From Chlamydoabsidia padenii (taxonomy: Eukaryota > Mucoromycota > Mucoromycetes > Mucorales > Cunninghamellaceae), in the NCBI GenBank assembly GCA_025330725.1, contig JAIWND010000015.1, positions 186,001 through 250,000 of the forward strand: DNA of 64,000 bases, written 5' to 3'. The notes beneath the pieces are model-generated. The model saw only the letters and a list, made by a program, of their open reading frames with translations. It did no database searches and was not told where the DNA came from. Of this stretch, positions 46,365-59,485 are shown one piece after another. Position 1 is the stretch's first letter; each line of letters begins with the position of its first letter. A program made the translations under genes and the position numbers.

Positions 46365-47146
46365 TTATTTGACGAGAGCTTGGCCATTGACCTTGGAGGG
46401 AGTCTATATTAAGTTTGGTTAATGCATGCCCCCCTTTTATATTTTCGTATCCCGCCGTGCCTACTTACCATCACTTTGAGGAATTCTTCATAGTTGATCA
46501 TTCCGTCCCCATCCACATCAGCTGACATGATCATTTCCTTCAATTCATCTGGAGTCACCGTTTCACCTATATAAAGAGAGAAAGTTAATGATGATAAAAA
46601 GTGATTGTTTCATTCTTACCGAATTCTACAATGGCACGTTCCAAATCTTGAGAAGTAATCAATCCGTCCTTGTCAGCATCCAACAGGGCAAATACTTTGG
46701 AGACACCTTCTTCAGCATTGGTCTCATATTGCTATAATAATGGATCAGTATGACCTTTTTTTTTTTTTTTTTTTTTTTTTGTCTAACATGAGAATCTTAC
46801 CCGGGTCATCACGACCAAGAAGTCATCAAAGTCCAATTTACCATTACCCTTTGAACTAGCAGCAGCAATCTTAATATATATAAAAAAAGAGTGAGTATAT
46901 ACATCCCTTTTCTTCTTTTTGTTTATTACCTGACGTTCCAATTCTTCTTGGGTTACTTGGACCTTGGCTTTACGGTAGATTTCAGCCAAAGTAGACGCAT
47001 TCATTCCATGGCCATGAGTATAAGCATCATAACATTCTCTTAATTGGTTGATTTCAGCTTCAGTGATAATGCTAGACTAAAAAGAAATGACAATAGGGTT
47101 AGTTTAAAATGGTAAGTTTCCCTTGTTTTCATATTAAACTTACCAT
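46365..47146 (-). CDS. Calmodulin-like EF-hand protein
   Basis: Six exons; exon 1 is only the start codon (ATG at 47144-47146, then GTAAGT). Later exons give about 150 residues starting [19 protein letters not shown]. Four EF-hand positions: the first is degenerate ([12 protein letters not shown]), the second partial ([13 protein letters not shown], lacking the first Asp), the third and fourth canonical ([13 protein letters not shown] and [13 protein letters not shown]). Size and layout fit calmodulin/centrin or a myosin light chain; the degenerate first half makes a light chain or a Cdc4/Cdc31-like role more likely than true calmodulin. Ends KVNGQALVK with TAA at 46365-46367. One intron has a T run of about 22 (46758-46780). 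Confidence 0.82.
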
Positions 47147-47199
47147 TGTTAATTGAGTAAAGTAAATAAATAAAAAAGAGAGAGAGAGAGAAAGAGAAA

Positions 47200-47790
47200 G
47201 AGAAAGAGAGATGAGTGACAAAGAGACAAACCTTTATTTTACTTTTTTCTTTTTCCCGCGTTGCCTCCTCTCTTAAAAAGGAGACATGATCTTCTGAATT
47301 TTCCATAAACCTTGAGCCCCCTTTTATTGTTATACTTATCCCCTCCTTTCCCTATGTATGTCTTTTTATAATCCACTCTTTTACTTACTATTCCATTTGG
47401 ATTCGAGTCATACAATTCCCAGGCTTGCATTGTGTTTTTCAATCCCCGTCGTGTTACATTCTTGTCCTACTAGGTTGTTATATCGTACACTGGTGTCATT
47501 GGAGACTAGAGCTGTAGAATGATAAAAAACTACAAAGTTATTAATAAAGGGGGTGTTGGTATTGTTGTTTGTTTTTACCAGAGAAGTTCTATACCAAGGA
47601 TTCAATCAATCAAGGACAAGTAGCTGTTTCATAAACTTCCTTTTCCTTTTTTTTTTTTTTTTTTTTACCCACGATCACAATAACCAGGTGTATCAAGGAT
47701 CCATCTTGTCAATCAGTATGTGTACCAAATTTTATTTGTTTTCCACCCGAGAATAGACCCTATGACATACTCCATTACTTTATCTTGAGA
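47200..47790 (-). pseudogene. Coding-like but interrupted exons, unknown
   Basis: Minus-strand blocks upstream of the calmodulin-like gene look coding: MEYVIGSILGWKTNKIW starting after a CT-rich leader (about 47772), WILDTPGYCDRG, ALVSNDTSVRYNNLV, TMQAWELYDSNPNG, and MENSEDHVSFLREE. Two in-frame TGA codons and conflicting phases prevent a single ORF. DTPGY resembles a GTPase G3 motif but no P-loop is visible. It may be a decayed gene or chance ORFs. Confidence 0.2.
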
Positions 47791-47799
47791 GAGATGAAT

Positions 47800-48774
47800 G
47801 TGAAAGAGAAAGAGAAGGAGAGGCCCCCCTAAAAAAAAGGGGGGCGTTTATATTTTCAAATCCCGCCCGCCCGCATATTTTAACAACATAAAGATTTTTC
47901 CATTTTTCGATTCTTCTTTCCCCAGCCCTTTTTATTTGATCCACGACACAGCTTGTCGACTTGTCATCTACTCAATCAGCACACTCAGCAGTAGCCCTTG
48001 ATGAAACCGGTAACATCTCGAACCACCATGGATGTTGGAACACTTTGATAATGGAAAGAATGTGTTGACCCTAATCACCTTTTGGTAAGTCCATGATGCC
48101 ACACCTTCTGATATCTACATTATCCTTTTCTACTTTATGGTAGGCACTCAAGTTACAATTAACAAAGGATCTGCCCCTCCTCCTTTGACATGGCGGTCTT
48201 TTTACACATCTGGCGGCGTGCTTGGTATCCCTTGTTTTCAAGCAACATAATTATGGATCGATCGGTGCCCCTAGAATACATAGATTTATGACTTGTTTGA
48301 ATAATACTAATAAAAAATGTGGTGATGGTGATGGTTTTATAATGAAACATGCTGGGTATTGAATGGTGGTCCGAGCGTTGTCCTTCTATAAATAAACTTT
48401 TTTTTTTTTTTTTTTTTTTTTTTGCAATACCTCTTCCAATCTTTGACTGAAACATAAATAGGATCGTTATATATTAATAGAATACGTAGACAAATGATGA
48501 TCTGTCATAGACCTGTATTGTACCTGGTCAGGTCAGTCATCTTTGTGTACATACTACTTTTGTTTTGTTTTTTTAGAATAAACGACTTGCCACGCCTTCT
48601 TTTATCATATGGTTGTATATTCTCATAAAGTATGTCTTTTTGTTTTAATTGCATGGGTATATGTATGATGGTTTTTCTTCTTTTTCTGTGTTTCTTTCAC
48701 GGGTAAAGACACTCGCAAGTGTCGGGACTTGAAAACATTTATAAATAGCGCATAAAAGCAAAAAAAAAATCTTT

Positions 48775-48815
<41 letters not shown>

Positions 48816-48835
48816 GACATTTTATAATAAACAAC
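47800..48835. promoter_or_regulatory. Upstream region of the Kre9-like gene
   Basis: No supported gene. Includes a motif copy (ATTTTCAAATCCCGCC at 47852-47867), a T run of about 25 (48399-48423), and a (CT)n leader just before the ATG (about 48780-48809). Confidence 0.45.
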
Positions 48836-49669
48836 ATGCGGTCTGTTATTCTTACTCTCTCTGCTCTTGCCATGGTTTCTTGTCAAAACATTGTTAGTAT
48901 CACCTCTCCTCTGACTGGTACCGTTTATACCGCAGGAAAACCTGCATTACTGACATGGTAAGTCAAAAAAAAAAAAAAATTATAAAGTACCTCCCTTGTT
49001 TTGCTAACCATCTTTCATAGGGTGGATGCCAAAGTCTCAACCATTCCTGCTATTGTCGTCGCCCACGGCAATGCTAGCGCCCTTGAACCTATTTCCACCA
49101 TTGCCACAGACGTGGATGCTTCGACTGGATCTTACACATGGAATATCCCCAGCGACTTTATTTCTGGAGAGCAATGTATGTATTTCCCCCTCCAAAAAAA
49201 AAAAGAACTAGAACACTAATAGATTATTTGGTTGACTATAGATGCTTTAGAATTCGGCAAATCTCCCAATATCTCATTCTCTGGATTTTTTACTGTAAAG
49301 TCTGGTGATGGTACTTCAACTGAAGGTAAGTCCTTGATTAAATATAAGCAACCTTGTGCAGAGGATTAAAAGGAAAAACAATGTCTTTTTTTTTTTTTTT
49401 TTTTTTTTTTTTTAGCGTCCTCTTCTGTGTCCCAATCTTCTGTGTCTGCTTCTTCTACCCCGGCCTCTCAATCTACTGTGTCCCCTTCTTCTACCTCGGC
49501 TGCCCAATCTTCTGTGTCCTCTTCACAAGCACTATCATCATCATCACCTTCCTCTGCACCAAGCTCTTCCGCCAGTCCATCTGCCAATGCTGCCACCGGA
49601 AATATCGATACGGCTATCTCTGCTTTTGCTATAGCCATGGTGGGATCAGCCGTGTTACTTACAGTTTAA
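48836..49669 (+). CDS. Kre9/Knh1-like Ser-rich GPI-anchored protein
   Basis: Four exons from ATG 48836 to TAA 49667-49669, about 205 residues. The signal peptide MRSVILTLSALAMVSC is followed by a Kre9/Knh1-type Ig-like domain: ITSPLTGTVYTAGKPALLTW, WVDAKVSTIPAIVV, SGSYTWNIP-like ending and YALEFGKSPNISFSGFFTV. A Ser/Thr-rich region of about 70 residues (O-mannosylated stalk) follows, then a hydrophobic C-terminus (AISAFAIAMVGSAVLLTV) preceded by Asn-Ala-Ala, a fit for a GPI attachment signal. Such proteins sit in the cell wall or plasma membrane and are linked to beta-1,6-glucan. The T run before exon 4 is about 30 long. AATAAA at 49750. Confidence 0.88.
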
Positions 49670-50153
49670 TCCTTTCCTTTTTTTTTTTTTTTTTCAAATC
49701 ACATTTGGAATAGAACTCCATTTTATTTGACACAAATCTATTAATTTATAATAAAAACCACTTTGAAATATATTTACAACTTGATTTTAATGGCTTTGTG
49801 AATTCAAGTCCCTTCTACCTATATGCGTTGATAAGATCATTATTGGGATAAAGGAGGCGATTGTCTTTATTGATAATAAGATTAGTGGGAAAAGCATGAT
49901 TACTATGGGGGAGGTGCCTACCACTGCATGAATCGCGGTTTGAATCACATAATGTCAAACCCCGCATGTCTCGTAAAAGTCTTTTTGATGAGTAACAGTC
50001 TGTTTTTTATTAGGTTTTAATAAAAAGAATGGTTTATGATACAAACTACAATGATAATATGATAATAGTGGGGACTAAGGGGGGGGGTGTTATATAATAA
50101 TAAAAAACAAATGAGCAAATGGTAATGGCATGATAAAATGGGATCTAAATAAA
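49670..50153. other. Convergent 3' region
   Basis: 3' flanks of the Kre9-like and RPC1 genes. Contains TGCATGAATCGCGGTTTGAATC (49925-49946), a composite motif copy, and a second GTCAAACCCCGCATG at 49964. No gene. Confidence 0.45.
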
Positions 50154-50303
50154 CTATCGTAGAAGTAAAGGTCGGGCGGGTGGAATGGTTGGGTGCATAG
50201 ATTTGTGAAGTAGTTTGAAGAGACCAGTGCCAATAGTCATAGGAAGACCCTAAACAATAACAAAAAAGAATAATGATTAATAGCTATCCCCTTTGGATCT
50301 TTG

Positions 50304-50334
<31 letters not shown>

Positions 50335-53300
50335 CATAATGATTTGTTCAGATACACCGACAATAGCATCCTTTTTACTATACAAAGCAGCTTCAAACAA
50401 ATGATCTGTGGTTTTTTCAAAAGACGCAATACTGAGGACACTATCCTTCATCTTGGCAATACCGAAGCGAGTGATACCCAGTACTTCACCCTTGTTTGTC
50501 ATAAGATCACCCAAAAGTAAAACGTGGCGATGATCGATTGTCATACCGTGGCTGGACATGATTTCTTGAATTTCGTTGATGATAGTATTTCTAAAACATA
50601 AAGAATTAGTTTCAATCCCTTCCCCTCCTTTTTTTTTTTTTTTTTTTTTTTTTTTGGCTTTACTCTTGAGATCACTTACCTGGCAGCTTCAATACCGAGT
50701 ACTTGTCCGACTTCCATAATATTATTTGCTGTAGTCTTTTCACCAATAATACCATCTGTAGTCATTACCTTCAATAAACCATACCCTTCGACAAACAGTT
50801 GCTTTGAGCCACCACCACCCTTCTTTTCAGTAATCACCGCACGTACCACAGAAGGATAACCCTATGAATATTAAGATATAATATTAATGATTGTCGTATC
50901 TTGATACTTTTGCCTTGTCCTTCATATACTTACAGTGATGATGACCGATGGCAGCACACGTTTCAGGGCCTTCAAGTTGTAATATACAGATTCATCTTGT
51001 TTAGCGTGGACATAAACCCGGATGATATCGGGCCTGCTGGTTTGTACATCCTAATTACAAATGATAAAAGGCGAGCTGTTTTAGTAAGAGCATCCTTGGT
51101 ATTTTTGATTTACTTACCAATTGACCCATCTTTGGTGCGTTTTGAATCGCATTAGCAATACTGTAGATATTGATTTCAAGCTATAATAGAAGGGGGGTTA
51201 ATATGATGATCATCCAATACATGTCATTTGTCTACTTACTTGAAGTTTGTTGATCGCATCCAAATCGACACGGACCAAAATGTATGTTTCGTTTGCTTCA
51301 TAAACTTCATCCATATACATAGCCACTTCACCAAGAGTTGTCTTTTCAAGTCGTCCTTTGACCACGCGGGCCGATCGAATGTCTTTGTCTTCATGCAGTT
51401 CACAGGCGATAATGGGCGTAGAGATGAGTTTAGCAGCGTTGATGATTTCCTTGATACGAGGCACACCGAGAGTAATGTTCATACTAGCAACACCAGCAAA
51501 ATGGAAAGTTTTCAGCGTCATTTGAGTACCAGGTTCACCAATAGATTGAGCACCAATGGCGCCTACAGCTGTTCCAGGTTCAATCTTGGCCTTGAGATAC
51601 TTGGAGATACAAACACCTAGGTAAGCACGTAGTTGTCGTTCAGTAATCAAGAAGAGATTTCGAATAGCCTTCTTCACATCATCTATATAAATATATAAGC
51701 CGTTTTTGAGTTATCAAAGTTCACTATCATTTTTTTTTTTTTAAAAAAAAATCATCTTGTATGCTTTACCTTCAACATCTTCATCAATATCCATATCCAT
51801 GTAGTCTTCGTCAGGAATAGACAAACCAGGTAGTAGACCATGTCTCTTACGAATCTTGGCCAAAGCACCTGCAATCTTATCCGTGACATATTTCCGAGAG
51901 CTTTCAATAAAGGAGGGCATACAATTTTCGGTCCAAAGTCGGCCAGCAATTTCTTGTTCTGTAATTTGGATGATTTGCCAAGGTAGAAGACCAGGTTCGT
52001 CAGGGCCAGCAGGACAAAGCACCTTTACATGTTTCAAGTTACGTTCGTATTCGACAGGAATACCATCACCTTCGATTGTCATAGGATCGAGACCATCAGC
52101 ACCATAACAGAATTGAAGCATAGCACCTTCAGAGTTGCGCACAGAGAGATCGTAATGTGTTGTTAAATCTTCGAAACCCTATTATTGTAAAAAAGTTAGC
52201 ATCATACATTTCCCTAGATAATGAGTTTACATACCTTCATGAGACGACGAGCCATATAACCAGTTTCTGCAGTTTTGACAGCAGTATCCACCAAACCTTC
52301 ACGACCAGATACAGCGTGGAAGAGGAATTCAGTTGGACTGAGACCAGTGAAGAAACTGTTTCGAACGAAACCTTTGGCAGGAGGGCTTTTAGCTATAGTA
52401 TATCAAATAAAAGATTAATGAGTCGATTCTTGTCCTAGTTCTTTTTTAAGAGTGTGATACTTACAGTGCTTCAAGAAGTGAGGTAAGGATCGATCTTGGA
52501 AACCATTAGGAATACGAGTACCACTAATAATTTGTTGACCGACACAAGCAACCATTTGAGACACATTAATTTGAGAGCCTAATAAGATATGATTACCAAG
52601 TCATCCACATTATAATAGTTTTACTTTTATACTAGTGATTTACCTTTGGAACCACATCGGGCCATGATACTTGGAGAATTATACATGTTCAATTCAGTCA
52701 TACACACTTTACCGAGATCGCCACGGACAGCAGAGAGAATACCAGAGACCATGGACTAGAATAGTATTTAGTCAGTAACAAGAGCGAGAATGTATTGTTG
52801 GAGGTTTACTTACTTCCATAGTTTGTTCTTCATTACAACCAGCCATAGTTTCCAGTTTACCACTTTTGTATTGAGCAATAACGTCGTCACATTCTTCGTA
52901 TGCTTTCTTGACAGATTGATCCTTGATATCCCGCAATCGTTTTCCTGGTGTCACATCACTGATACCAATAGAGAAGCCTTGATTAGCTATTGATGTCACA
53001 AAGTGCAATATAAAGTTAATAGTTAGTATCTTGTATCATGGAAAACAAACAAAAACAATTTACCTAACCAACGTGCACAAAGTTTAGCCAATCTAAATCC
53101 AAAAAGATAAACAGTTAGTATGCATGAGTGATTTTCAAATTCCGGTTTTTTTTCTTCTTTTTTACCTGTTCATGCACTTTGCGGTTTCAATAGGTCCGTA
53201 ATCGCGTAGAATAACGTAAAACACAGAGTTCTTGTTACCGTCACCTACCACAGCCTTATCAACAAGACCACACATGATTTCACTATTTTGGACAACCAAC

Positions 53301-55773
53301 CAACCATCATCTGGGCAAAGATCGGGAATACGGCCTTCTTCTTTAATGTAGGACTTGGTTTTGGCTTCAAGATTAACTTGCACCTTGCTTTCCTTGTTGG
53401 GTCGGAAGAGAATGTTAAAGACCTGTTTCCCAGTCCAGAGTCGTTGAGGCTATAGGGGGAAAAGGTTGATTAATAAGAGATTGATGACATTGGATAGATA
53501 TTACTTACCTTCCAGACAGCAGGTGGAGGAAGATCAATTTTGAGATCAGCATCACACATCATGGAGCAGACTTGAGTAAACATGGCACGGGTATAAAAAG
53601 TATCCTTGTGTGAGAGTAGATAGGCAGCAGTAATGAAATCTTGAGTGGCAGCAATCAAGGGTTCACCGTTTCGAGGAGTAACCAAATTGTTCTTGACCTA
53701 TTATAATAGTTAAAAAGCTTAGTCCAACATTTGAAGATATATATATATATATATATATATTCAAAGAGCTTACCCCCATCAATTCGATAGCTTCGGCCTT
53801 TGCTTCTTGAGTTTGAGGTAAATGCATATTCATTTCATCACCATCGAAATCCGCATTGTAAGGAGAGCACACACATTCGTTGAATCGGAAGGTTCGCCAA
53901 GGCATGACTTTAGCAAAATGTGCCATGATGGACAAACGATGGAGTGAAGGTTGTCGATTGAAGAGCACCACATCATTGTCGGATAAATGTCGTTCCACTA
54001 GATCGCCAATCTTGAGTTCGTCCGCAACCTTGTCTCTGTTGGCAAATTTAAGGTACTTTTTAAAGCCATCACCAAATTCGACATAGTTCGCACCAGGATG
54101 GACATGAAGACCGTTTCGTACGTTTTGTCGGAGTTTTTCAATGTTGTGTCTATTGACTCGTTCAGGAAATGTCAGGACCTTGGCCACACGCTCGGGGACA
54201 GCCACTTGATCGATACGCATATTAGGATCAGGAGAGATGACAGTACGACCAGAAAAGTCCACACGTTTACCAGACAAATTACCACGGAATCGACCTTGTT
54301 TACCCTTGAGACGTTGACATAACCCACGCCCAGGTTTACCAGAGTTTTGTTGAGGTACACCTGCCAATTCACTGTTGATATATAAAGCAGCCGCGAGTTG
54401 TAAAAATTCCCATTGTTCCATCAAGTTCATCACCGTAACACCACGTTCGAGACCGGCACGTATAATTGCATTCGTAAAGATGATTTCCGTGAGTTTAGCA
54501 GTAAGATCGTCTTCGTTGGAGCTATTGTCGTCTTGCATTACTGAAGGCCGGACACAACAAGGAGGGACAGGGATGTATTGCCAAATATACCATTCAGGAC
54601 GACCATGTTCTTCACTAAGACCTAAAAGTTCGCAATCCTACATGCCATCATAAAAATCATTTGTTAGTTTACCAATTCATCCATAAAATAAAATTAAAAT
54701 TAAAAAAAAAAAAAAAAAAGAAAACTTTATTACCTCTGGAGTTATACGTTGGAATAGTCGAAGCACACGGAGAGGGTTCAAATCGTCTTGAGCTTTGTTG
54801 ATATGTGCCTTCAGCTCAGGCATTGTTGCAGCAGCGGTGTCAAAGGATTTCCTAAATTCTTCAGCTTCAGCAGCCACCCTCTTCAATCGATATTTGTCGT
54901 GAGTAATTTTCAAGGGACCGACTTTTTTCACAACACCTAAATGATTCAAGATCAGTCAGAATGATTCCATTGTCCTTTCCTTGTACTGTTCTATTGATTT
55001 GATACTTTACCATTGACCGCTTTACAATGAGGACAGTAAGTCACCTTTTTGCATTTTTCGTTGATCGCCTTGATGATACGGTTTCGTTGATGATTGTCAA
55101 GTCCAGGTGAGCGTAGTCGTTTCAAATAGCTGCGCCGTTCAGGTTCTTCCAACATGACACAACTGCAAGTCTAACATATATCAACAAAAGTTAGTATTAG
55201 AACCCCATCATCTTTTTCTTTTAGTGTATATCTATCTACCTTGCAAATATCTTGTAAAATGTTGATAGTGGCTCTAAAGTAACCAGCATGGAAGATAGGA
55301 AGCACCAATTTAAGATAACCCCAATGACCCGCACAATCTTGCATTTTTTGACCACAGGTTTCACACGTCATTGTTTTAACCGAGATACCCTATTGTCGTA
55401 TTACAGGCAGTTAAATATAAAGTTAGAGCATTCCGTTTGTTTTTTCTAATTCCATGTTATTGTGTACTTACTAATCTTGGATCGAGTACCCCTCCTTTGA
55501 CAGGTACACGACTTTCTTGTTGATAAAGATCCCGTTGAGTGATTTCGAATTCGGATATCTTCACCATGTTCTGAGGTGAAAGAACCCCAAATTGGATAAA
55601 GCGACTGTTGTTCGAGTGAGACCATACAATAAAAAGTAAAAGGCGTGAAGAAAAAAGAGTTAGTATTTTACCGATCATAAATAATACAAGGAATATAAAC
55701 AAATGTAATAGGACATTAGTGTTGGTTCTACTTACATTTTCTTGGGTGTATTATCCAATACTTGTTCCTTCAT
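50154..55773 (-). CDS. RPC1: RNA polymerase III largest subunit
   Basis: About 19 exons, ATG at 55773, TAG at 50154-50156. Order of landmarks: [17 protein letters not shown] (domain start), the zinc pairs [20 protein letters not shown], the clamp segment with [24 protein letters not shown] (lid/rudder), [14 protein letters not shown], the active-site [10 protein letters not shown] (about 53875-53845, the three catalytic Asp), the bridge/trigger region (ESARKTAE-type, 52200-52400), [20 protein letters not shown] (about 51560-51490), and a short C-terminus [11 protein letters not shown] without heptad repeats. The absence of a CTD and the KKM/LSPQ N-terminus separate it from Pol II and Pol I subunits. 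It transcribes tRNA, 5S and U6 genes. An (AT)n run lies in one intron (53737-53760). Confidence 0.96.
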
Positions 55774-55964
55774 TGTGAATCACCAATCAACAACAACAAT
55801 GTATAGTAAAAAAAAAAAAAAAAAAAAATTGAAGGTAAGGTGAAGGAGAAGAGAGTGGGGCAGGTCAACTTTTTTTTTTTTTTTCTTTTTCCAACTAGCG
55901 ACAACAGTCACCAGCCGGGATTTCAAATTTTATTTCAGCATGAATTAAATAAAATACTACAAAG
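55774..55964. promoter_or_regulatory. Short RPC1 promoter / MLH3 3' region
   Basis: 190 bp between two tandem minus-strand genes. It includes A20 (55809-55828), T runs, and a motif copy GCCGGGATTTCAAATTT (55914-55930) with TTCAGCATGAATT 5 bp on. Confidence 0.45.
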
Positions 55965-58614
55965 TTATTTGACAAACCTGTCCCAGCGGATCGGCCTTGA
56001 TATGTACTGTTGTTTATGGTCGTCCATGGTTATCAAAGGAACTACAGAGGGTCTAGAGTATATATAAAATGTATGTTAGTTATTATGCATACAGGGCCAA
56101 TGATAAGTTCCTTGTACCTTCCATGAGCACATTGAAATGGGAATCGACATTTAGCTAATGACTTGATTAATCCACTACATTGTTCCATAGTTAATGAGTC
56201 GTTAAACATAATCGCACCTAAACAAGTAATCAAAGTTAGTTAGTTAGTTAGTTAATTAGTATTAAATTATCCATAATAAAACATACCTCGACATGCTTTT
56301 GATTTAAGTATATCCATCATCCCAGGTGGACATACTGAACAAGTGATGGTGCGCGTTTCCAACCCATTCAAATAGTTATGTATAAGATCTGACAATAGAT
56401 TAGGATCAAGGACACATCGCTCCAGAATAAGGGAAGGAAGTCTTGTCACCGCAAACCAGGTTTTGTTCGTGGCTGCTGTTGTAAAATGAGGTGAATGATG
56501 CCGCTGATAAGAAAAATGAGGCGATCCACCTGCCTTATCCAATGTATGTTGTTGTAGTAGTCCACTATGCTCGACATGTATCCCCCAGTGTTGTAAAGTC
56601 GAACGGTGTTTCATTGCAAGATCCAGATCATGTTCAGTAGTGGGAAGCACCAAGTGAGGTTGCAAGTATCGTACATCGAGATCTTTATCCAGCATGTTTT
56701 CCAATTTGACTCGTTCATCTGCAGCGTGTTGATCAATTAATAAGAGCATCCTGTCCAAAAGACACATAATCCATTTCCGATCTACTTGACCAATTACTTT
56801 TGCATAGTCTAGATCTTGTCGTTGTAACTTTTTCGGTGCTTGTAAACCATAAATGTTGTTGCTTTTGCTGCTTCCTTTATGTAGTGATGATGTTGAAGAT
56901 AATGTCACTGTTGATGTATGTTTGGATCCTGATAAAGATGTTGCTGTTTGAGATGCTGATGATACTGATTTGAGTCCAGGTAGTGATTGTCGTGTGGGTG
57001 ATGATGATGTTAATGAAGGTAAATGCGGTGTATTGAGGATGAATCTACTGTCCATTATAGGGTCAATATGCTGCCGTAGTCGGGATCGATCGATTGTATT
57101 TATGGTTTTCGGTGAATCCAGAGGATACTTCAAGCTAGGTTTAAAAACAACGCGTACATTAGTGAGAATCCTTTCCAAATCACAGATATGATGGGGTAGT
57201 TTAACTTACCCAGTCTTCTGATATGGTGGGGTATAATGGTTCCGAGTTAAGGCCGCATTTGTGTGTTCTAAATTGAGACCATATGTTTTGACTTTGCTTG
57301 ATGAAGAAGTTGTGTGTTGCTTTTTTCTTGGTGGTGTCTGGGTTACCAGTGATGGTGCTTCGAATTTTCCAACAGAGCGAAGATACCGAAGAACAAGTCG
57401 TTTGAGCAAAGTTTCCAACCGAGAATAGATCTAAATCAGAAAAAAAAAAAAAAAAAAAAAAAAAAAGTGTATGCGTGAGATCAACGAATTGCTAAAGATA
57501 ATGATTGTATTTCCATTTCTTACCGCATGTCCACCAAGGTAAGGAATACTATAACTAGTTAGACAAGCACATTCGATTTTGATCAAAAAAAGAGGATGTT
57601 CTAATTTTTTTTAAAAAAAAAAAAGTGTGTGTAAGTGGGGAGAGAGGGAGGAGGAGAAACATTTATTTTATCTGGTTACCTTTCCTTTTCCCTATGTGTT
57701 CTTCAGCCAATCGTTTCTACAATCAGCAAAAAAGTTGGTGTCACTGAGTTAATACATTAAATATACCCCATCTTCCTGCCCCTTACCGAAGAATAGTTTT
57801 TGATAGTGGATGAGACAATCTTGTAGAGTTCGCAACTAGAAGGTGGTATATAATGACGGTTGACATCTAAGTAAGTAAGTAAACAAAAGGATTAGTGATC
57901 CAAAGTAACCGTGTAGTTCCCCTTTTTCTACCTACAAATGTATTGGTGGGCCTAAAAATACAAACAGAAGATTAGATAATGGGAGCTGGGAATTCATCCT
58001 TTTTCAACCATACTTACTTTTGTTGGGACACCATCACCAAAGTAGCCTTGTAATCGTACTTGATTATCTTGAATACTGTATGGCTTGATTGTCTATTTTA
58101 ATAAAAGATCAAGTTTAGTGATCAGCCCAGTCTTTTTGATCCAGAAACCTTACTTGAGCAATTTGTTGATCAAAGTAAGATTGAAATATCCCAAAGCTGG
58201 AGGAGAACTAGAAAAAGAAAAAGAAAAAAATATCAGCGTTAGTAGTTCCATAGGCATCAGATTATAGTTACCTTTTTAGTCACCATACGTTTAGAATGAC
58301 GCTTGTTGTCGGTCAGAGTAAAGCTTATTTGAGGGAATATTAAAGCAAACAGTGTCAGGGTGTGTTTCAGTGAATCGAAACTGGTGTTTTGATTTCTTTG
58401 TCGAATAGGAAGCTACAGGGTGACAATGATTAGTATGAGTGAGTCCCTTCTTACATGTTGATTACCTTGTAAAAGAGAGACGGGATCAATACGATGGTGC
58501 CTGGTTTATGGGTATTTGTCGATTGGGAGTATTGTATTAGGCGACTATCCTATATAAAATAAAACCTCTTTTCCCAATTTAGTGGATCCCATACCAATAT
58601 ATCAAGTGTTCATG

Positions 58615-58649
<35 letters not shown>

Positions 58650-59258
58650 CCTTCCATGTCGCCGTGTATGTGTCGGTGCTGCTTTTGTGTCTTGTTGTAA
58701 TATTTAGAATCGACAAGGCAGCTAGACTTGCTAAAGCTGTTTGTAGGAGGTGAAAACATCAGTATCATGATTAGTTGTTTTTCCAAACCTACCTTCACCA
58801 CGATAACCAAAGGTCCTTGCACCATGTAGATCAATGAGGGTATGACATTTGGAGGTGACTATGGAGAAGATTATTAAGTTGCTGGTGTGAGATAATAAGG
58901 GGTATGGAGGACGGTTTTACCATGTCGTTGTGCCAAATGAGGAAGGTCAAAGGGGAGAATTCCTTCACCGTTATCTTCCACTTGTATCATGAATTGATCC
59001 AAATCTACTTTAACATCAATAGCAGTGGCGCCTGCATCAAGAGCTTCAGGTCACCAAGTGATTAGTTCAAGTTACTTTAATTTTAGTAGTCTTACCATTT
59101 TTCACTAGTTCCTCCAAACATTGTTCCAGAGTTATAATGGTAACAGACCTAAAAAAGGTGAGAATAAAAGTGAGTAAAGAGGTTTCATTAAAAGTATAAT
59201 GGACTTACGCCTTGAGTTGTTTCACCACTTGACTATCCAAGGGTTGGATCTTTACCAT
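55965..59258 (-). CDS. MLH3: DNA mismatch repair protein MLH3
   Basis: About 16 exons from ATG 59258 to TAA 55965-55967. The GHKL ATPase motifs are LVKNALDAGAT, DNGEGI and FGYRGEALASL (split by introns near 59090-58760), placing it in MutL. The C-terminal endonuclease domain has IDQHAADERVKLE (the DQHA(X)2E(X)4E metal site), SKACRGAIMFND and FQCAHGRPS (ACR and CPC-like sites), which are found in MLH3 and PMS2/Pms1; the order, with the CAHGRPS near the end and the short C-terminus after it, is MLH3-like. The linker (about 57000-56880) is Ser/Thr-rich. With MLH1 it should nick DNA in meiotic crossover formation and repair of small loops. An (AT)n run lies in an intron at 58617-58649, and A28 in another at about 57437. 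Confidence 0.93.
58617..58649. repeat. (AT)n microsatellite in MLH3 intron
   Basis: About 16 AT units within an intron. Similar runs lie at 44493-44520, 45805-45830 and 53737-53760. Confidence 0.9.
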
Positions 59259-59454
59259 GGCAGATTAGTATAAAAAAAGAAAGAGAGAGGAAGAGAAGAA
59301 ACGCATTTTATGTCTGGGATTTAAATCGCACTTTTAACTTTTTTTTTTTTTTTTTTTTGGTCTAAATGTATGTCCAAGTTACCTTTCAAGCAAAAGAGAG
59401 ATAAAAGTTCGTAGATCATACTCGAAATGGGGCTTTATTCCGTCACTGATAATG

Positions 59455-59485
<31 letters not shown>

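Noticed and set aside
49354..49713. Cys/Phe-rich ORF over the last exon of the Kre9-like gene
   Set aside because: Frame shadow of the Ser-rich stalk, where TCT codons read as Leu or Cys in other frames.
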